Source: Anticarsia gemmatalis (taxonomy: Eukaryota > Arthropoda > Insecta > Lepidoptera > Erebidae). From it: DNA of 64,000 nucleotides. The notes below the pieces were generated by a model. It was not told the origin of the DNA and did no database searches. It worked only from the letters and a program-made list of their open reading frames with translations. Of this stretch, positions 26,580 through 38,340 are shown in pieces. Position numbers and translations under genes: made by a program. The stretch covers positions 930,001 through 994,000 of the forward strand of contig NC_134764.1 of assembly GCF_050436995.1 (NCBI RefSeq), given 5' to 3'. Numbering within the stretch: position 1 is the first letter of the stretch; each line of letters starts with the position of its first letter.

Positions 26580-26780
26580 GTGTCCAATTGCAGCCGTTGT
26601 AGTTGATTAGTTCGGGTAATGATCGCTAGAGAGGATCGATAGGTCACGCCCACTTATAGACGCAGGGGGAGGGGCGCAAATCGAATTAGTGAGCTCGATG
26701 CATCGATTAGCCTTGAACGGATCGGCAAAAAACACGATTAGCCCCGAAAATCATCGACAGCCGAAAAAAGGTAACAACCG
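26580..26780. promoter_or_regulatory. Unique GC-richer block with ATCGAT and CACGCCCAC words
   Basis: Holds two ATCGAT hexamers (near 26637 and 26702), GGTCACGCCCACTTATAG (a CACGCCCAC zinc-finger-type word) and GGGGGAGGGGCGC. It has no repeat signature and no coding frame. It lies about 4.5 kb downstream of the cut coding exon, inside the intron, which is a typical enhancer position. The regulatory role is inferred. Confidence 0.3.
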
Positions 26781-28867
26781 TCTGTTAATGGCGGTTTTTG
26801 TTCGAAATTCGAAGATTTGAATTCGTAATTTCAACCGCAAGGCGTTCGAATCATTTGTCAGTGACAATTTTTTGGTAGCAATCGATTTTTAAATACAGGT
26901 TACAGTTTTTGTTTGAGCCACATTCGCGCCGCTAAATTCCACGTTTTTGGAGACGGTGCTCTCTGTTTTTGTTCGATAATGAGATAATTGGTGAAAAAAG
27001 TATCTAAAAATAAACTTTGAACACTTAGTGTTCATTTGCTTAAAAGAAAAGAAAGGTTTTGTTTTATTTGTGCAGCGTCTACGTCCTTGCTGGCGTCACT
27101 ATGTGACCCAGAACTGACGTGGTCATGGGAAAGCGCGCGATTTTTTTCTCTAAACGGGACACAGGACACATTCTTGGGGGCATCAAGGCTGTGGGAACCA
27201 ATTGCATTCCGGCTGAGTCTCGTAGGGAAATGCTCTTTTTACGATCCGAACCGATACGATCGGCCGATGAATCGAGTCGATTAATTACGGCGTCGAAATT
27301 CGAATGTTTGCGGTGACGTTCCTCGGCCAGCACTAATTAACGTTCGGGATGCGATGTTGCCAGTTTAATTTTTAAATTTAAAGTTATTCTGGAAGCGGAT
27401 GGGCGTCGAAGCCGTGAATAGTTTTTGCACGTACATATTACAGCCGCTAACGACTCGCTAAGAATTTATTAAACTCATAATCGAAACAATTTTGTATAAT
27501 TACTTCATTTCAGCATTTATATTTGTGTTTTCATGAACATTGTTAGTTTAGAAGAGACTTGTAGAGTTGTATTTTTGCAGCGGATCAATGGTTTCGCCGT
27601 CGTACAATTATATTGACGTTAAAACGATGCGAAGTTGTAACCCTTGAGCTTTTATTGATCTTAATTATTAGTTTTATTTACTGCTTCTTAATACTACCTT
27701 TAAATTAACGTAGTTATGAAAAGACATCACAAGCGATAGCGGGAGCGGAAACGCTGATTACAAGTTAGGTCTTGTAACAAAAATATTCCAAATACAAAAA
27801 AGTTTATTTTTTCTTTTCTAGCCTTTTATGTTAACAGCCAGTATAGAAAAAGTATAACCCATAACTGTCCGAAAATCAGCAATATTTATTATTTCTAAAA
27901 CATGATAAGGAAATAACAGAACCTATTTCGGAAAGGAAAAATAAAATAGGGTCTGAAATCTTCAGTAGACATTATAGTCTTACAAACTATACTCCCAATC
28001 TTATAGACTTACATCAAATACTAGAACAGTTAAAAGTACTAACTACTTATATAAACGTCATATTAAACAAAACACGCGAAGCATATTCAAATCTAAGTAT
28101 AAAATTAACTATGAAATTAAAACAAAATGTCCTTGTAAAATTCTAATCGATAAGTGCGATTCGAGGCACGGACTATGCAAATTTTATATGTAAATAAACC
28201 TTTTTAATCAATGTTCCTTGCCTGCACTAACAATAGTATCGCCGTACATTCAAATGTACCTGTATCTTAAGAAGAATCGCTCGCTGCTACGTTCCCTGTA
28301 CAAGAATGAATATTTATTTCGCATACACTTTAATATTACTATTGTTCGTAATTTGTCGTCATATCTGAATCTCGAATTTATGTTTATTGATTTTTTATTC
28401 ACTATTAAAATATAAATTTGTGACATTAAAATAAAACGTTGGCAACACTAGTTGTCAAAAATGTCAAAAGATGATTTGACGTTTCGAAACACTGGCCACT
28501 GAAACAATTGTCAAAAAAAAAGACGAATTTAAATTCAGAACTAGTGATGTCCAATCGCAAATGTTAATTATTTAACGACGTGTTAAATTTTATTGTAGCA
28601 TAAATATTTGTTAGTCAAAATAGTCTAGTAGCCTATTCGCATTAGCCGATAAAACAGCTATAAAGTCTATGCGATTAGAAATTCAACGTTCTTACAATAT
28701 TCATAATATCAGCCATATTAGATGTTAATTTCTACGTGTGTGTCATTCGAGATGCTTATTATTGAACAAGGGAACTCACGCTACTCCGTTCACGCAATAA
28801 TTTCACCCCCTATTTCGACCACTTAGAAGTACAATGTCAGAGAAAAAAAAACACCATATTAAACCCT

Positions 28868-28990
28868 GATTCTTCAACTATCTGCTCGCCAAATTTCAAC
28901 AAAATTGGTCGAATAGTTTAGCAATAAAAGCGTAAAAGACGGACAGACGAATAAATAATATTTGTATGGTGGTATTACATGCATTATAAG
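28868..28990 (+). repeat. RTE-like retroposon tail fragment
   Basis: CAAATTTCAACAAAATTGGTC, AATAGTTTAGCAATAAAAGCG and GACGGACAGACGAATAAAT match the usual 3'-end pattern of RTE-like elements in Lepidoptera. Confidence 0.5.
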
Positions 28991-31097
28991 ATAATGTAAG
29001 GTGCTATTATTGAATGTTTGACGTCGCAACGTGTCATAGATCAACGGCTATTAGATATTATCCTCTTGTTATTCTTATAGGTATTGTCGTAAATATGTAT
29101 GTCTGTCTGTGTATTATGATTTGTCGATAGGAAGTGCTTTTGTGGAAACTATAGATATAACCTTTGTCATGGTTAAAGTTAAATTACTTTTAGTAATTCG
29201 CGTAAAAAGAAAAGTATGACTTAAGGTTATAAATATAAAATCTTTGCCTAAGAAGACTTTTTGATCTGTTTAGACTTAGATACAAGAATATTCTTGACAT
29301 TAAAAAAGTAGGGATGCAGGTAGACTTAGAAATTTTTGAGCTCTGTGTTTGCAAAGATAGGATGTGTAATGAAAGAATGTCTTTTCCCCTGCCAAGGACC
29401 CCCACAAGGTACAACTAGAGTAACAATCGGGAGTCTTGGATACCAAAAGTCTTTGTTTGTTTTACATAACAATTTATTGAAATTTAAACAACTAGCGAAG
29501 GTTCACTAATCGTCAATTTAGTTCATCGTATGACGGTAGTGACCTCTTTCAACAATACTGGACAAGGATTGAATTATAAACAGGTCAAGAAAGTAAATAT
29601 GTTAAACGAAATATCGAAGTAAAGAAATGGAACTTAACTTTGGCTAAATGTTGCAAAGATTTTTTTTGACTTCATGACTATTTCAATTAATAAAAAGTAG
29701 TCCATGTTATTTAGAAACAGTGTTAACCTAATACTATGACTATAAAATAGCTACTGATATGAATTTTGAGTTAAAGATCAACCAGCGCCTCAAGCGTGAT
29801 TTTTCGGAACTAATTTTTGTCACGTCAAATTTAAATGTCATATGAAAGTGACAGTTTTGACAGCTCAAAGTCGCGTCATAGACTAGTAGTTTTTATTTCT
29901 ATTGAAGTATTTTATTCTAGGTATAGATAAATTATGTAAGAATAATAAGATGGTTTCCCAACATCCTGTGGCCTCATGGAGATATGAATCTTGAAGTATC
30001 GCAACAGATTGAATCAAACAATGGATATAATTGTTTATTTGATTTTTATTGAGATTTAATAATACTAGTTCCTGTTTCCTTAGGTCATTTTAATTGAATA
30101 TTGTAACTGTATTATAAACTATTTGATTGTAGTCATTGACTGACGATTTGATATTTCTAGACGTTTTTGAAAATTGAATCTTTAAAGTCGAATTTTGATT
30201 CATATGATTGGTTGTACTTTGTGTCTTTACATTGAATGTTTTGTGTTTAAGTTAAGATGAATTTAGTGCCAGAATCAGTATTTTTAATGATTTTGTTGTT
30301 ACAGTCATAATAGGTTTAATAGTCACCCTATCAAGTAAGTAGGTAAATTAACAAAGAACTGCGTTTTAAATAAATAGATGCAGAAATGTATATTTCACAG
30401 TCAATAAAAGCCACTTTTCAGAACTTATCTCACAAATGTTTTAAGCTATCTAAAACGATACATACCTACAAAAAATCACGTCTTTTTCCCTTAGAGATAG
30501 GCAAAGACCAAAGAAACAAAAACCTTACCAACTCTTCTCTTTACCTTCAATAGAAATACACCAATAACTTTATCTATTGCAGCAAATAATCGTTTTCAAT
30601 TAGCAGTCAGTACAGGTTGCGCACATGTCATAAAACGACTATTACCATAAGAGACAATGGGTACAATAATCTCGCCGGTCGCTGCAGGGTTAATTGTACC
30701 TAATGCCCAACTATTAATTGATTTTGTTACATTGTTCTTATCGAATGGCCACTATTGACCCCGTAGCCGCTGGGTTATTTACATAATTGCTTAAGGTTTG
30801 TGGGGTTTAGTTTGTTGTATGATTTTTTCGTTAGAATATTTGCTGGTGAAAATTTGTGTGTTGTTGTGATGTGATGATGTAGTTTTCCTACCAAAAGAAA
30901 TTTCCTATTTTGGTGTAAGAAATGTCTTTACCTACTATATTCTTGTTGGTAGAGAAGTTGTGTCATTCTGAGATAGTCATGGCTAGTTTATTCTTTGTTT
31001 TAGATGGAGGACATTGAATAAGAACCTAAGGAAGTGGAGTGGGAGCTAGCAGGCACTGGGAGTGGTTTGACAGTTGGCTAGAGGTCTGTATGCTTAC

Positions 31098-31220
31098 CTG
31101 TTGCCAGAACTGTGCGAGTAGATATATTCTCTCTTTCTTGAAGAGCCAGTCCATCGAGTGCATAGCTTGCACCTCCGCCTCCGGTGCGGCGGGCAGGCTG
31201 GCCGCTCCCGTGGGGTGCAT
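31098..31220 (-). CDS. ct: Homeobox protein Cut, first coding exon (N-terminal 41 residues)
   Basis: Cut (CUX/CDP family) is a nuclear transcription factor with an N-terminal coiled coil, three Cut repeats and a homeodomain. In insects it specifies wing margin, external sense organs and other fates. Only the N-terminus is here. Residues 24-41 read DWLFKKERIYLLAQFWQQ, against the recalled Drosophila Cut DWFFKKEQIYLLAQFWQQ. The opening M-H-P-T also resembles Drosophila M-Q-P-T. I chose the ATG at 31220-31218 because it is the first in-frame ATG after an upstream stop and gives a length close to the Drosophila exon. The context (CGG before ATG) is not ideal, and in-frame ATGs follow at residues 20 and 23. 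The frame leaves the exon at phase 0 after Q41, where Drosophila continues with R-A-T-L-A-E. Later exons are beyond the left edge. The identification rests on recalled protein sequence and not on a search. Confidence 0.88.
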
Positions 31221-31231
31221 CCGTCCGAGTC

Positions 31232-31331
31232 TCACGCACGACTCATACTGACACTGTCCCGCCCGGCACTCGACCACCTTCCCTCATCACAACACATTCT
31301 ACATCCAAGTATCCACGAGTCGATTCTTCAT
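31232..31331 (-). promoter_or_regulatory. Chain of short upstream ORFs in the cut 5' UTR
   Basis: Between the acceptor and the Cut start codon the minus strand has four short ORFs. One of 10 codons runs 31331-31299 and ends ATG-TAG. One of 21 codons runs 31297-31232. One of 14 codons runs 31287-31243. A 4-codon ORF starts at 31246, in frame with the 21-codon one. The 14-codon stop overlaps the internal start as ATGA. The last stop lies 11 bases before the Cut ATG. Such an arrangement usually lowers initiation at the main start; that effect is inferred. Confidence 0.6.
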
Positions 31332-32349
31332 TCGACTATCGATTAATCGACTATTCGTGTCGCGTGTCTTTCTACTTTTTCTTTCTTATTGTTGCTGTTC
31401 AGTCTGAAAAAGAAAAAGGCGATTGAAAGGGGAAGGTTTACATCGATTCTATTGTCTGCAGACAATCGGCCACTCGGTTTTCGTGTCGAAACTAATTTGG
31501 TTGCGAGTTTGATCAAAGCGATAGCTTACGAAAAAGTAAATTGACAGGTTCGTGAATCGAAAAGAACAATCGTTGCCGCGATTGTGAAACACAAAAGATT
31601 GAAGGAAAGCTATGAAAAGTGGGAGGTTTGCCAATGACCGTAGTCGTTAATAACACGTCAAATGCTTAGGTTTATTTCGGTGATAATTTGAACGGCGAAA
31701 TTACTGACTTTATCAGTTTCTTGTCATTTAATGTGAGTTATTGCGCTCGGCTGAGGAAATAGTTTGTTGTACGCGTGGGTGTGTACATGAAATCTGTCAC
31801 TAGATTGACCTGCATAATTAAGATTTGATTTCTTGCCTCTTACGTAGTACTTCTCTATCAAAACATAATCAAACGAACCTAAAACTCGAGCAGTAACATT
31901 GAATTCCGTAAAAGAATTCTCCCGAAAATCAAGTTACATTTACAAACTTATTTCGAACTTAAACATCGAAGCTCGTTATTTCCGCGGCAAAATATTTACT
32001 AGGCTCTTACACGGAGTTATTTGTTTCTTTTATTTAGTTCATGTTATAATAAATAGTACAATAAAACATGTAAAAACTTATCGCCGCCCAAACAAAGGCC
32101 GTAAACTGCTACCTGTGAATTTGTGGGCCTCAAGACATGGCCGGTAGCGAATATATTGTTTTTGTTCATAATTATCGAGAACTTTGTAATACTTTTTACG
32201 TAAAAATTTACCTGTTGTTATTCGGACATATTTTTTTGTGTGTTCGGTTAAATAAATATATTTCCGTAACATCACTAGTGTAATGACATTTGATTTTATC
32301 TGTTAAAGTGATGATCAGATATTTAAAGCTATGTCCTTTATGATAAGAT

Positions 32350-32437
32350 GTACGAATGTGAAAAAGCAAAGGAAGTTTGTTAGAATCGTAAAAAGTGGTG
32401 TTCTTTGGTCTTTGTCTACCTCTATGGGAATAAGGAG
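32350..32437 (+). repeat. Interspersed repeat B, copy 3
   Basis: AAGTTTGTTAGAATCGTAAA and AAGTGGTGTTCTTTGGTC, then TTGTCTACCTCTATGGG. It abuts an opposite-oriented SINE head at 32446. Confidence 0.65.
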
Positions 32438-32445
32438 TGATTTTA

Positions 32446-32543
32446 GATCACATAAATAATTGTTCCGTGTGGGAATCGAGCCGGTGACCTTCCGACGCAA
32501 AGGTAGCGGTGTGGTGACCTAAACCACTGCGCCACGGTGGCAG
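32446..32543 (-). repeat. tRNA-derived SINE head
   Basis: Minus strand: TGGCGCAGTGGTTTAGGTCA (A box) and CGGCTCGATTCCCACACGG (B box), then AACAATTATTTATGTG. This is the head of the same SINE family as 8985-9190, with the body missing. Confidence 0.75.
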
Positions 32544-33570
32544 TCAAAGAGAAGAGAGTTAGTATTTCTACTTTTCTTATAGTATTGTCGCTTAAAACTA
32601 ACGAATTGTACGTCCAAGTTGGCCGGTGGGGTTGGTACGCTAAGTTACTGGCGTGTCAATCAATAAACATGATAAGTGCGGGAGTTTCGTGCTGGCCGAT
32701 ATGCAAACAGGATTACCCGGCCGCACGAACAGCACACGCCTTGAATCGATTAGTCGATTTTACGAATCGAATGATGTTAATTAGTCGAGTGGAACGACAC
32801 TATGCTGTATCATATGTCATCTGAATTGTCAAACGAGTATCTTAAGACGTCTTTACTTTTGCAATATCTAAATTTATAACTATCTGTAATATTTTTAGGT
32901 ACGATTACTTACTGTATTTCTAGGTACGCATTAAATACCTTTTAAGATAGTATTTTGACACTATTTTTTTTTACATTTGCTATTATTATATTACTTTATA
33001 TAGCAAATAGTCATCTAACACATTTTCATTAATGTGAATAAGTTACGCCTTTTTTCTAAATTATATGAAAATGAAATCGGCTCACTTTTTAATTTTTAAG
33101 CTCTGGATTTGAAAGTACAATCGAAGTTATCCGAAACTTTTAGTGATGTGCCATTTAGGTTACGGTTAGTATACTCGTAAAATATATTTATATTACGAAT
33201 GAAAAGTAGAAAATTAATACATTTCCTTTATAGTGAGTCATGGAGAATACATTGTAGTTACACACTCGTATTAGTTAATATTCATTAGTGGGGGGAGGTC
33301 AGATCGTATAGATAAGTACTCGTTACTACCCCTGCGTATTTGTTTGAAATTTCTGTTATAACAAAAGGGTTTTTAATAATATTGTTAAACAGTGGTATTT
33401 ATTTTATAAATTTATCGAAAAGATATCGATCGTTTTGTGTGACGGGTTGAATGAGTTGTATGTTTAAAATAGCTGTTAAAGATATTTAATTCTGTGGTGT
33501 CATTTCGTCGTTTGACATTTTGTAAATTTTTGCTTGTATTTAATTTTTTGTAAGCTCTTTTTATTTCCGC

Positions 33571-33653
33571 AGCTGGCCAGCATGGTGGACTCAACACCCC
33601 TTCCTCATTCTTTTGCAAAGCAGTGAGTAGCAGTGGCTTGCAGCAATGGGTTA
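33571..33653 (+). repeat. Repeat L copy, degraded
   Basis: CAGCTGGCCAGCATGGTGGA at the left and GGCTTGCAGCAATGGGTTAA at the right. Confidence 0.6.
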
Positions 33654-36411
33654 AATATATTTTTATTTTCTATTTTCTTTCACTATCATGCATGAAAGTA
33701 ACATATGGTAAATTTATGTACAATTTGCATCATGATATTTGTAATTTAAAAAGTAAAATTGAACTGTCTATTGAATGTCACGGTTGTAGCCATAAATATC
33801 AATGGATGCATTTTTAATTTTAATGTCAGTAGTCGAAATTAAAATAGGCTGTATAAATTCATTCCCTATCATGTCAACTTCAAATATAGACACCTTGAAT
33901 AAAAAAAATATAAAATTTCAAAATCAGACGTCTGGGGCTGTTGACATAATTACATTTGCAGTTGTTTTAATTCTTTTGTTTAATCTTAAACCTAATTTCA
34001 ATAAGCATAAGGATTGTTTTAATTGTATCGATTGTTCGATAGATTTCGGTAAGTTTGTCATCGATAGAGATCTCTCGCGTGCCGCCCGCCCGTTCCGTCC
34101 CCTACTAGAATGGCTTCTAACAACTTTATTTTTCGACAAAATCCTAAAATATGTATACGTTAGAATATAATATAAATTAACTGTGTATTAGAATTGTAAA
34201 TTTGTCGTGTCGCTAAGTGGTTTGTGTCGTGTACTTGGTCGTTCCAAATTGGCGGGTAATTGAAAATTGTTTGAGGATAGAATCGTAATAGTGTTGTACT
34301 TGAGACTCGACTAACAAAAAAAGTAAACTTCGAATGGTCGATTTTATTGGTATTTGGTTTTAAAGTCGACTGTATACCACCATTAAAGTGCCATTACGTC
34401 GAAATAAAATAAATTAACAGTCGTTTATTTTAATATCTATTAACGAAATCGTTCCTAAAATACTTTGTTCCCTCATACCTCACAGTATACGTTTACCTAT
34501 ATCATTATAATGATTTACTAAACCATTAAAAACTATTTTACGACTATCCAAAGACTACACTCGACAATATATCCGAAGGAAAAACATCGCCGCAAACATT
34601 TTTATCACTGTTGTAAATAAAAAATACCCTCAAATTCTAAAATACATCGAAGAAATGGTATTACCAATAAACTTCTGTCTATTTCACCCTTATAGTCCTT
34701 ATTACGGTAACATAGAGTATATTTTCCCATGGTTTGTTTATGAATGGGATGTAAATAAATTTTGGCGGTGAACAAAAGCCGATAGTGAACAGCAGTAAAA
34801 ATCTATCGTGCATCGAAAACGTTGTGTTTCGTGACAGAAAAGTTCGCTAGTTTCCATTCAATCGATGCCTTTTAGTTCGGCGTTTTTTACAAAACTTTCT
34901 AACCTAATTATTTATTCACATGCAATGGATTAACTGAAGAATACAAGATTAGTTCCACTGGATATATTTTCATATTTTTTGTTCTATTAGAATTGCTAAT
35001 ATAGTATTTCTTCGTGCTTCATTTATAGAACCAATAAATAACTCAAAAAAACTAATTGCACTTGACACGTAACATGTTTTGAATCGACTAAGATAGACTC
35101 AAAAAGCATAATCGACTAAATCGGTACACAGTTATTCCATCTGTCAATTAAAAAAAGAAACCAAATCCCGACAAATGACTTCGAAATTCAAAAAGAATCA
35201 ATTCCCGTTCCATTTCTGAATGCCTTCCCCCTTCCGTTTCCTTTTGTTTCAGTTATCGACACTGAACTTTTGTGCCAGATATTAGTCATGTTGCGAACTT
35301 TTTTACTTTTTTCGAATCTGCGGTTCTTCGTTTGTGCTCTTTGTAGTACGGTCGTTCAACAATTCGATTATTTCATCTCTCTTCTTTGATTGATACGTTT
35401 TGTTTTCGCTTTTTAACCGGAGCGGTTTTCGGACGTGTGCTAAGTGCCCTTTTGTCGTATTGGTTTAAAACGAGTGTCCTTTTATTGAATGGAGTTAAAA
35501 TCGATGGCTGTGAAGTTTTTCAGTTTGTTTGTTCGCGAGAGTAGCGTAGAGTGAATGTAAATGTGGGATAGTGGTGGAATTATGCGATTGTTTACAGCTT
35601 TTTGTATAATACTGACAACTGTTCATGACTTATTGAACTCTGCTAGAATATATTTCATGTAAATAATGTATCCGTTGCAGTTAAACTACCGGTAAGGAAA
35701 AATAGTAGGTATAACTAAATTTTAAAAAACAAAGAAAGTCTACCTTTCTCCGTAAAAATATACCAAACTCAACAACAAAAGGTTAACCAATAATGTAATT
35801 AAGTAATCAACTGTAAAACCGATTAGATTTCAAAATAATACGCATTAGAAATTCAATTGACTTTTTCCAAATGTCACATTACACAAAAACAATTTTTGTC
35901 ACGACAAATAACGGTTATCAGACCAATAAACGTCAATTTAACAAAATGATCAATTTCAATTTCACTTGCGATAAGGGACATCACTAACGTCCTACTATCA
36001 CGATAGTTTAGTCGATTATTAAATGCTCGATTATCGATACAGTTGTATCGAGTCGCGTGTCACTGGCAGGTGTGGTGGTTAATTTCTTTTTTCTTCATTA
36101 AATTATTGTCATAGAGTTTGTTAAAATATTTTTAAATAGATTATAAAAGTGAAGGTTTTTTTTCGAAAGGTCGTAAAATGTGTAACGATGCATTTTTTTT
36201 AAGGTGAATTGTTATAATACGTAACGTACGTAATACGTTAATAGAATTTATTATAATATTAATTATTATTTATAAGACACATAATATGGCTATTATATTA
36301 TCTATATTTGGTATATAAGTATACACATGACAAGCTTATTGATTCAAAACAGCACATTTTGTCAAGAACAGACTATAACTACATATACATGCATACATAC
36401 ATAATAATATA
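33654..36411. other. Intronic sequence, nothing recognised
   Basis: A 122-codon plus-strand frame (33802-34170) is the longest non-transposon ORF in the window. It has no conserved motif, is AT-driven and is not splice-bounded, so I do not call it a gene. Several ATCGAT hexamers occur at about 34028, 34063, 34861, 35493 and 36035. Confidence 0.5.
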
Positions 36412-36497
36412 TCGCCTTTTTCCTAAAGGGGTATGCAGACCAAATAACGCCACTTGGTACAATCCTTACAAAATTCCCTTGCCTCATTCGCATTTAA
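36412..36497 (-). repeat. Interspersed repeat B, copy 4
   Basis: Antisense: CCTAAAGGGGTATGCAGACC, AACGCCACTTGGTACAATCC, then TTACAAAATTCCC and a CCTCATTCGCATT end. Confidence 0.65.
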
Positions 36498-38090
36498 TAT
36501 AATTATAATTTACTTTTATACCGCATAATAATCCTAATTTCTACAAATATTTTTGTACATTGTACATTTTTTTAGCTAGAACCAAGCACCGAACCTGTGA
36601 CTTAACATAAAAAAAAATATTTACCCAAAAATTAACATCCCTTGATAAGTAATTTAAAATTCATTAAAAACTTTACGTTCTGTTAGTTGACATAATTATG
36701 TAGTTAACGCTTCATAGAAGGGGAGGATACCGACAATATATTTATTACCAAAACGCACTAAAATGGTTATTGAACTGGGAAAAAAGTATCTGAGACGAAC
36801 AAGCCGTTTTTGAGATGGGAGGACACACACGGAATATTACATATTTGAGAGAGAAAGAGAGATTTGAAGAAACGAAAATATGTAATAGTAGTTTTAGTTG
36901 ATTTTTTATTATTAATGTTTATCCCAAAGGTTTTTTATTGTTTTTTTGTTATTTTATTTATGTTTATCTTTTGCGAATTTTTTATATATGTTTCGAAAAC
37001 TTCTCATTTTAAACACCTAACCGTATAGGCTATATGTGATGGACTTAAAGCCAGTTATAGCCATTTTAATCAGAAGCTAGAAATGGTGAATCTACTAAGT
37101 CAATTATTAGAAAAAACCTTAGTTTTTTCTACACTTTTACTTTATGAGTTAATCAACCCTTATTCCCAGGGCTGCAATAAAAGACTCAAAGACAATATAT
37201 TAGATTTTTAATGTTTTCCAAACGTGTGTAAGACACAGGTAGCACATTATTCCGCGTCCCGTCGTAGTGACGGACAAAAAAACACATCCGAATATCTAAT
37301 ATGACATTTTTGACTCCCCTAATTGTAGGGTGACTATGGAAGAGACGGATTGATTTAGGATACGACTAATAATTAATATAGATTTATTGGTAAAATTATA
37401 TCAGTTTGCAACCTCTGAAAATGTGAATTTCAAAGTCAGTAAGCACAAAAAATATTGTCTGGTTTAAGTAAGTGTTAGCCTTTTAATTAACCAATGATTC
37501 TATTTTTTATCGAATTATATTTAATCGATATTTGTATTTTTGATCTGTTTCTCAGCTAGAGAAAGGAAGTTTTATTATAAAACGATTAAAAGGATTATAC
37601 ATTATAGTATTCAATATTTCCAGACTTTACGGAAGAATACACTACACAATAACCTCAACCCAAAAACTAATATCTAGCACCAGTTCTTCAAAGACTCCTC
37701 AAACCTAATTCTATCCCATCTATCCTCAATTTCATGGCAACATCACGACTATTCCACCCTCGCGTGGGACAGCACTGTTTCACTGGGACTGTCGAACGCT
37801 CCAAGTTATTGATACAGACATACAAATACCCCTCATATTTATGATACACTTTTATTGATGGATTTGTCCTAACACTTCCTTTGAATCTTCTTTAAGAATG
37901 TAGAGATTTTAGAAAAGTTTAGCTTCTGAATTGATGTGTAATCGTAAATCAAGGATTAGTTGAAAAGGTTTTTTTGTAAATCGTTAGTCATGTGATGTTT
38001 GTAGTTCGATTTTCTACAGTCTATGGACTTATGATTGTTTGTACTAATAACTAGTAAGAAATGTTCTTAAAGAAAAGAAGAGCATTGGTA
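36498..38090. other. Intronic sequence, nothing recognised
   Basis: AT-rich, with a short GAGAGA run near 36848. No ORF, splice-bounded exon or transposon end was seen. Confidence 0.5.
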
Positions 38091-38179
38091 ACCCCCGCTT
38101 TCTGAGGTACATTTAGCAGTAGTTTATCTATTCAATAGCGTTTAAACTACCGCTAAATGTACTGAGATACCGGGTGTAA
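38091..38179. mobile_element. Foldback MITE P, copy 2 (one arm shortened)
   Basis: Flanked by TAA on both sides. The left arm CCCCCGCTTTCTGAGGTAC is followed by ATTTAGCAGTAGTTTATC and TATTCAATAGCG. The right arm AAACTACCGCTAAATGTACT lacks the distal part of the palindrome. It matches the copies at 10.8 and 50.1 kb. Confidence 0.8.
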
Positions 38180-38244
38180 CTTAGTTACCTAACCTTTGGT
38201 TTCCCATGCACGAACTTTTTACACAATTGTTAAGGGAATGAAAT

Positions 38245-38340
38245 GAGGAGCTCGTGGCTAAGAAAGAACAGCCATCTCTCAGGTCAAGCCCCGCTTGCCT
38301 AGGTTGTGCTGTGGATGGGTGACACTTACAACTTCCTTAT
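38245..38340 (+). repeat. 5S-rRNA-like SINE head
   Basis: GTCAAGC (5S A-box-like) and GGATGGGTGAC (5S C-box core) are separated by 23 bases, the same spacing as in insect 5S rRNA. The upstream part reads GAGCTCGTGGCTAAGAAAG. No conserved SINE core follows. Probably a truncated 5S-derived SINE from a different subfamily than the 38661 copy. Confidence 0.5.

Larger units (their letters stand above)
1..31097 (-). other. Start of a long intron of cut, downstream of the first coding exon
   Basis: The donor that closes the cut coding exon reads CAG|GTAAGC on the minus strand at 31098/31097, so everything to the left edge should be intron unless an exon was missed. I looked for the expected continuation of Cut (a charged helix beginning R-A-T-L-A-E-K-E in Drosophila) and did not find it, so the acceptor probably lies beyond position 1. 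The interval holds only AT-rich unique sequence and small repeats, which are listed separately. The first intron of a developmental homeobox gene often carries enhancers, but none is proven here. Confidence 0.7.
25353..31097. other. Intronic sequence next to the cut coding exon, mostly unique
   Basis: Repeat content is lower than elsewhere: only an RTE-like tail near 28868-28990 was recognised. Unique GC-richer blocks lie at 26580-26780 and 27060-27330. TGTCAA-rich clusters lie at 28440-28520 and 29815-29880. No further exon was found. Confidence 0.5.
31098..31403 (-). other. ct: cut exon containing the 3' end of the 5' UTR and the start codon
   Basis: On the minus strand a pyrimidine-rich acceptor, CCTTTTTCTTTTTCAG, ends at 31404, so the exon begins at 31403. 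It closes at 31098 with the donor CAACAG|GTAAGC. The 306-base exon has 183 bases of 5' UTR (31403-31221) and 123 coding bases, and ends at phase 0. It is GC-rich compared with both introns. A good acceptor upstream of the start codon implies at least one upstream non-coding exon, for which 47906-48160 is the best candidate. Confidence 0.8.

Noticed and set aside
31039..31426. Several overlapping plus-strand ORFs opposite the cut exon
   Set aside because: They are shadows of the GC-rich minus-strand exon, which has homology and proper splice sites.
33802..34170. 122-codon plus-strand ORF, the longest outside the retrotransposon
   Set aside because: No conserved motif, composition driven by AT-richness, no splice sites or promoter signals, and it lies inside the proposed cut intron.
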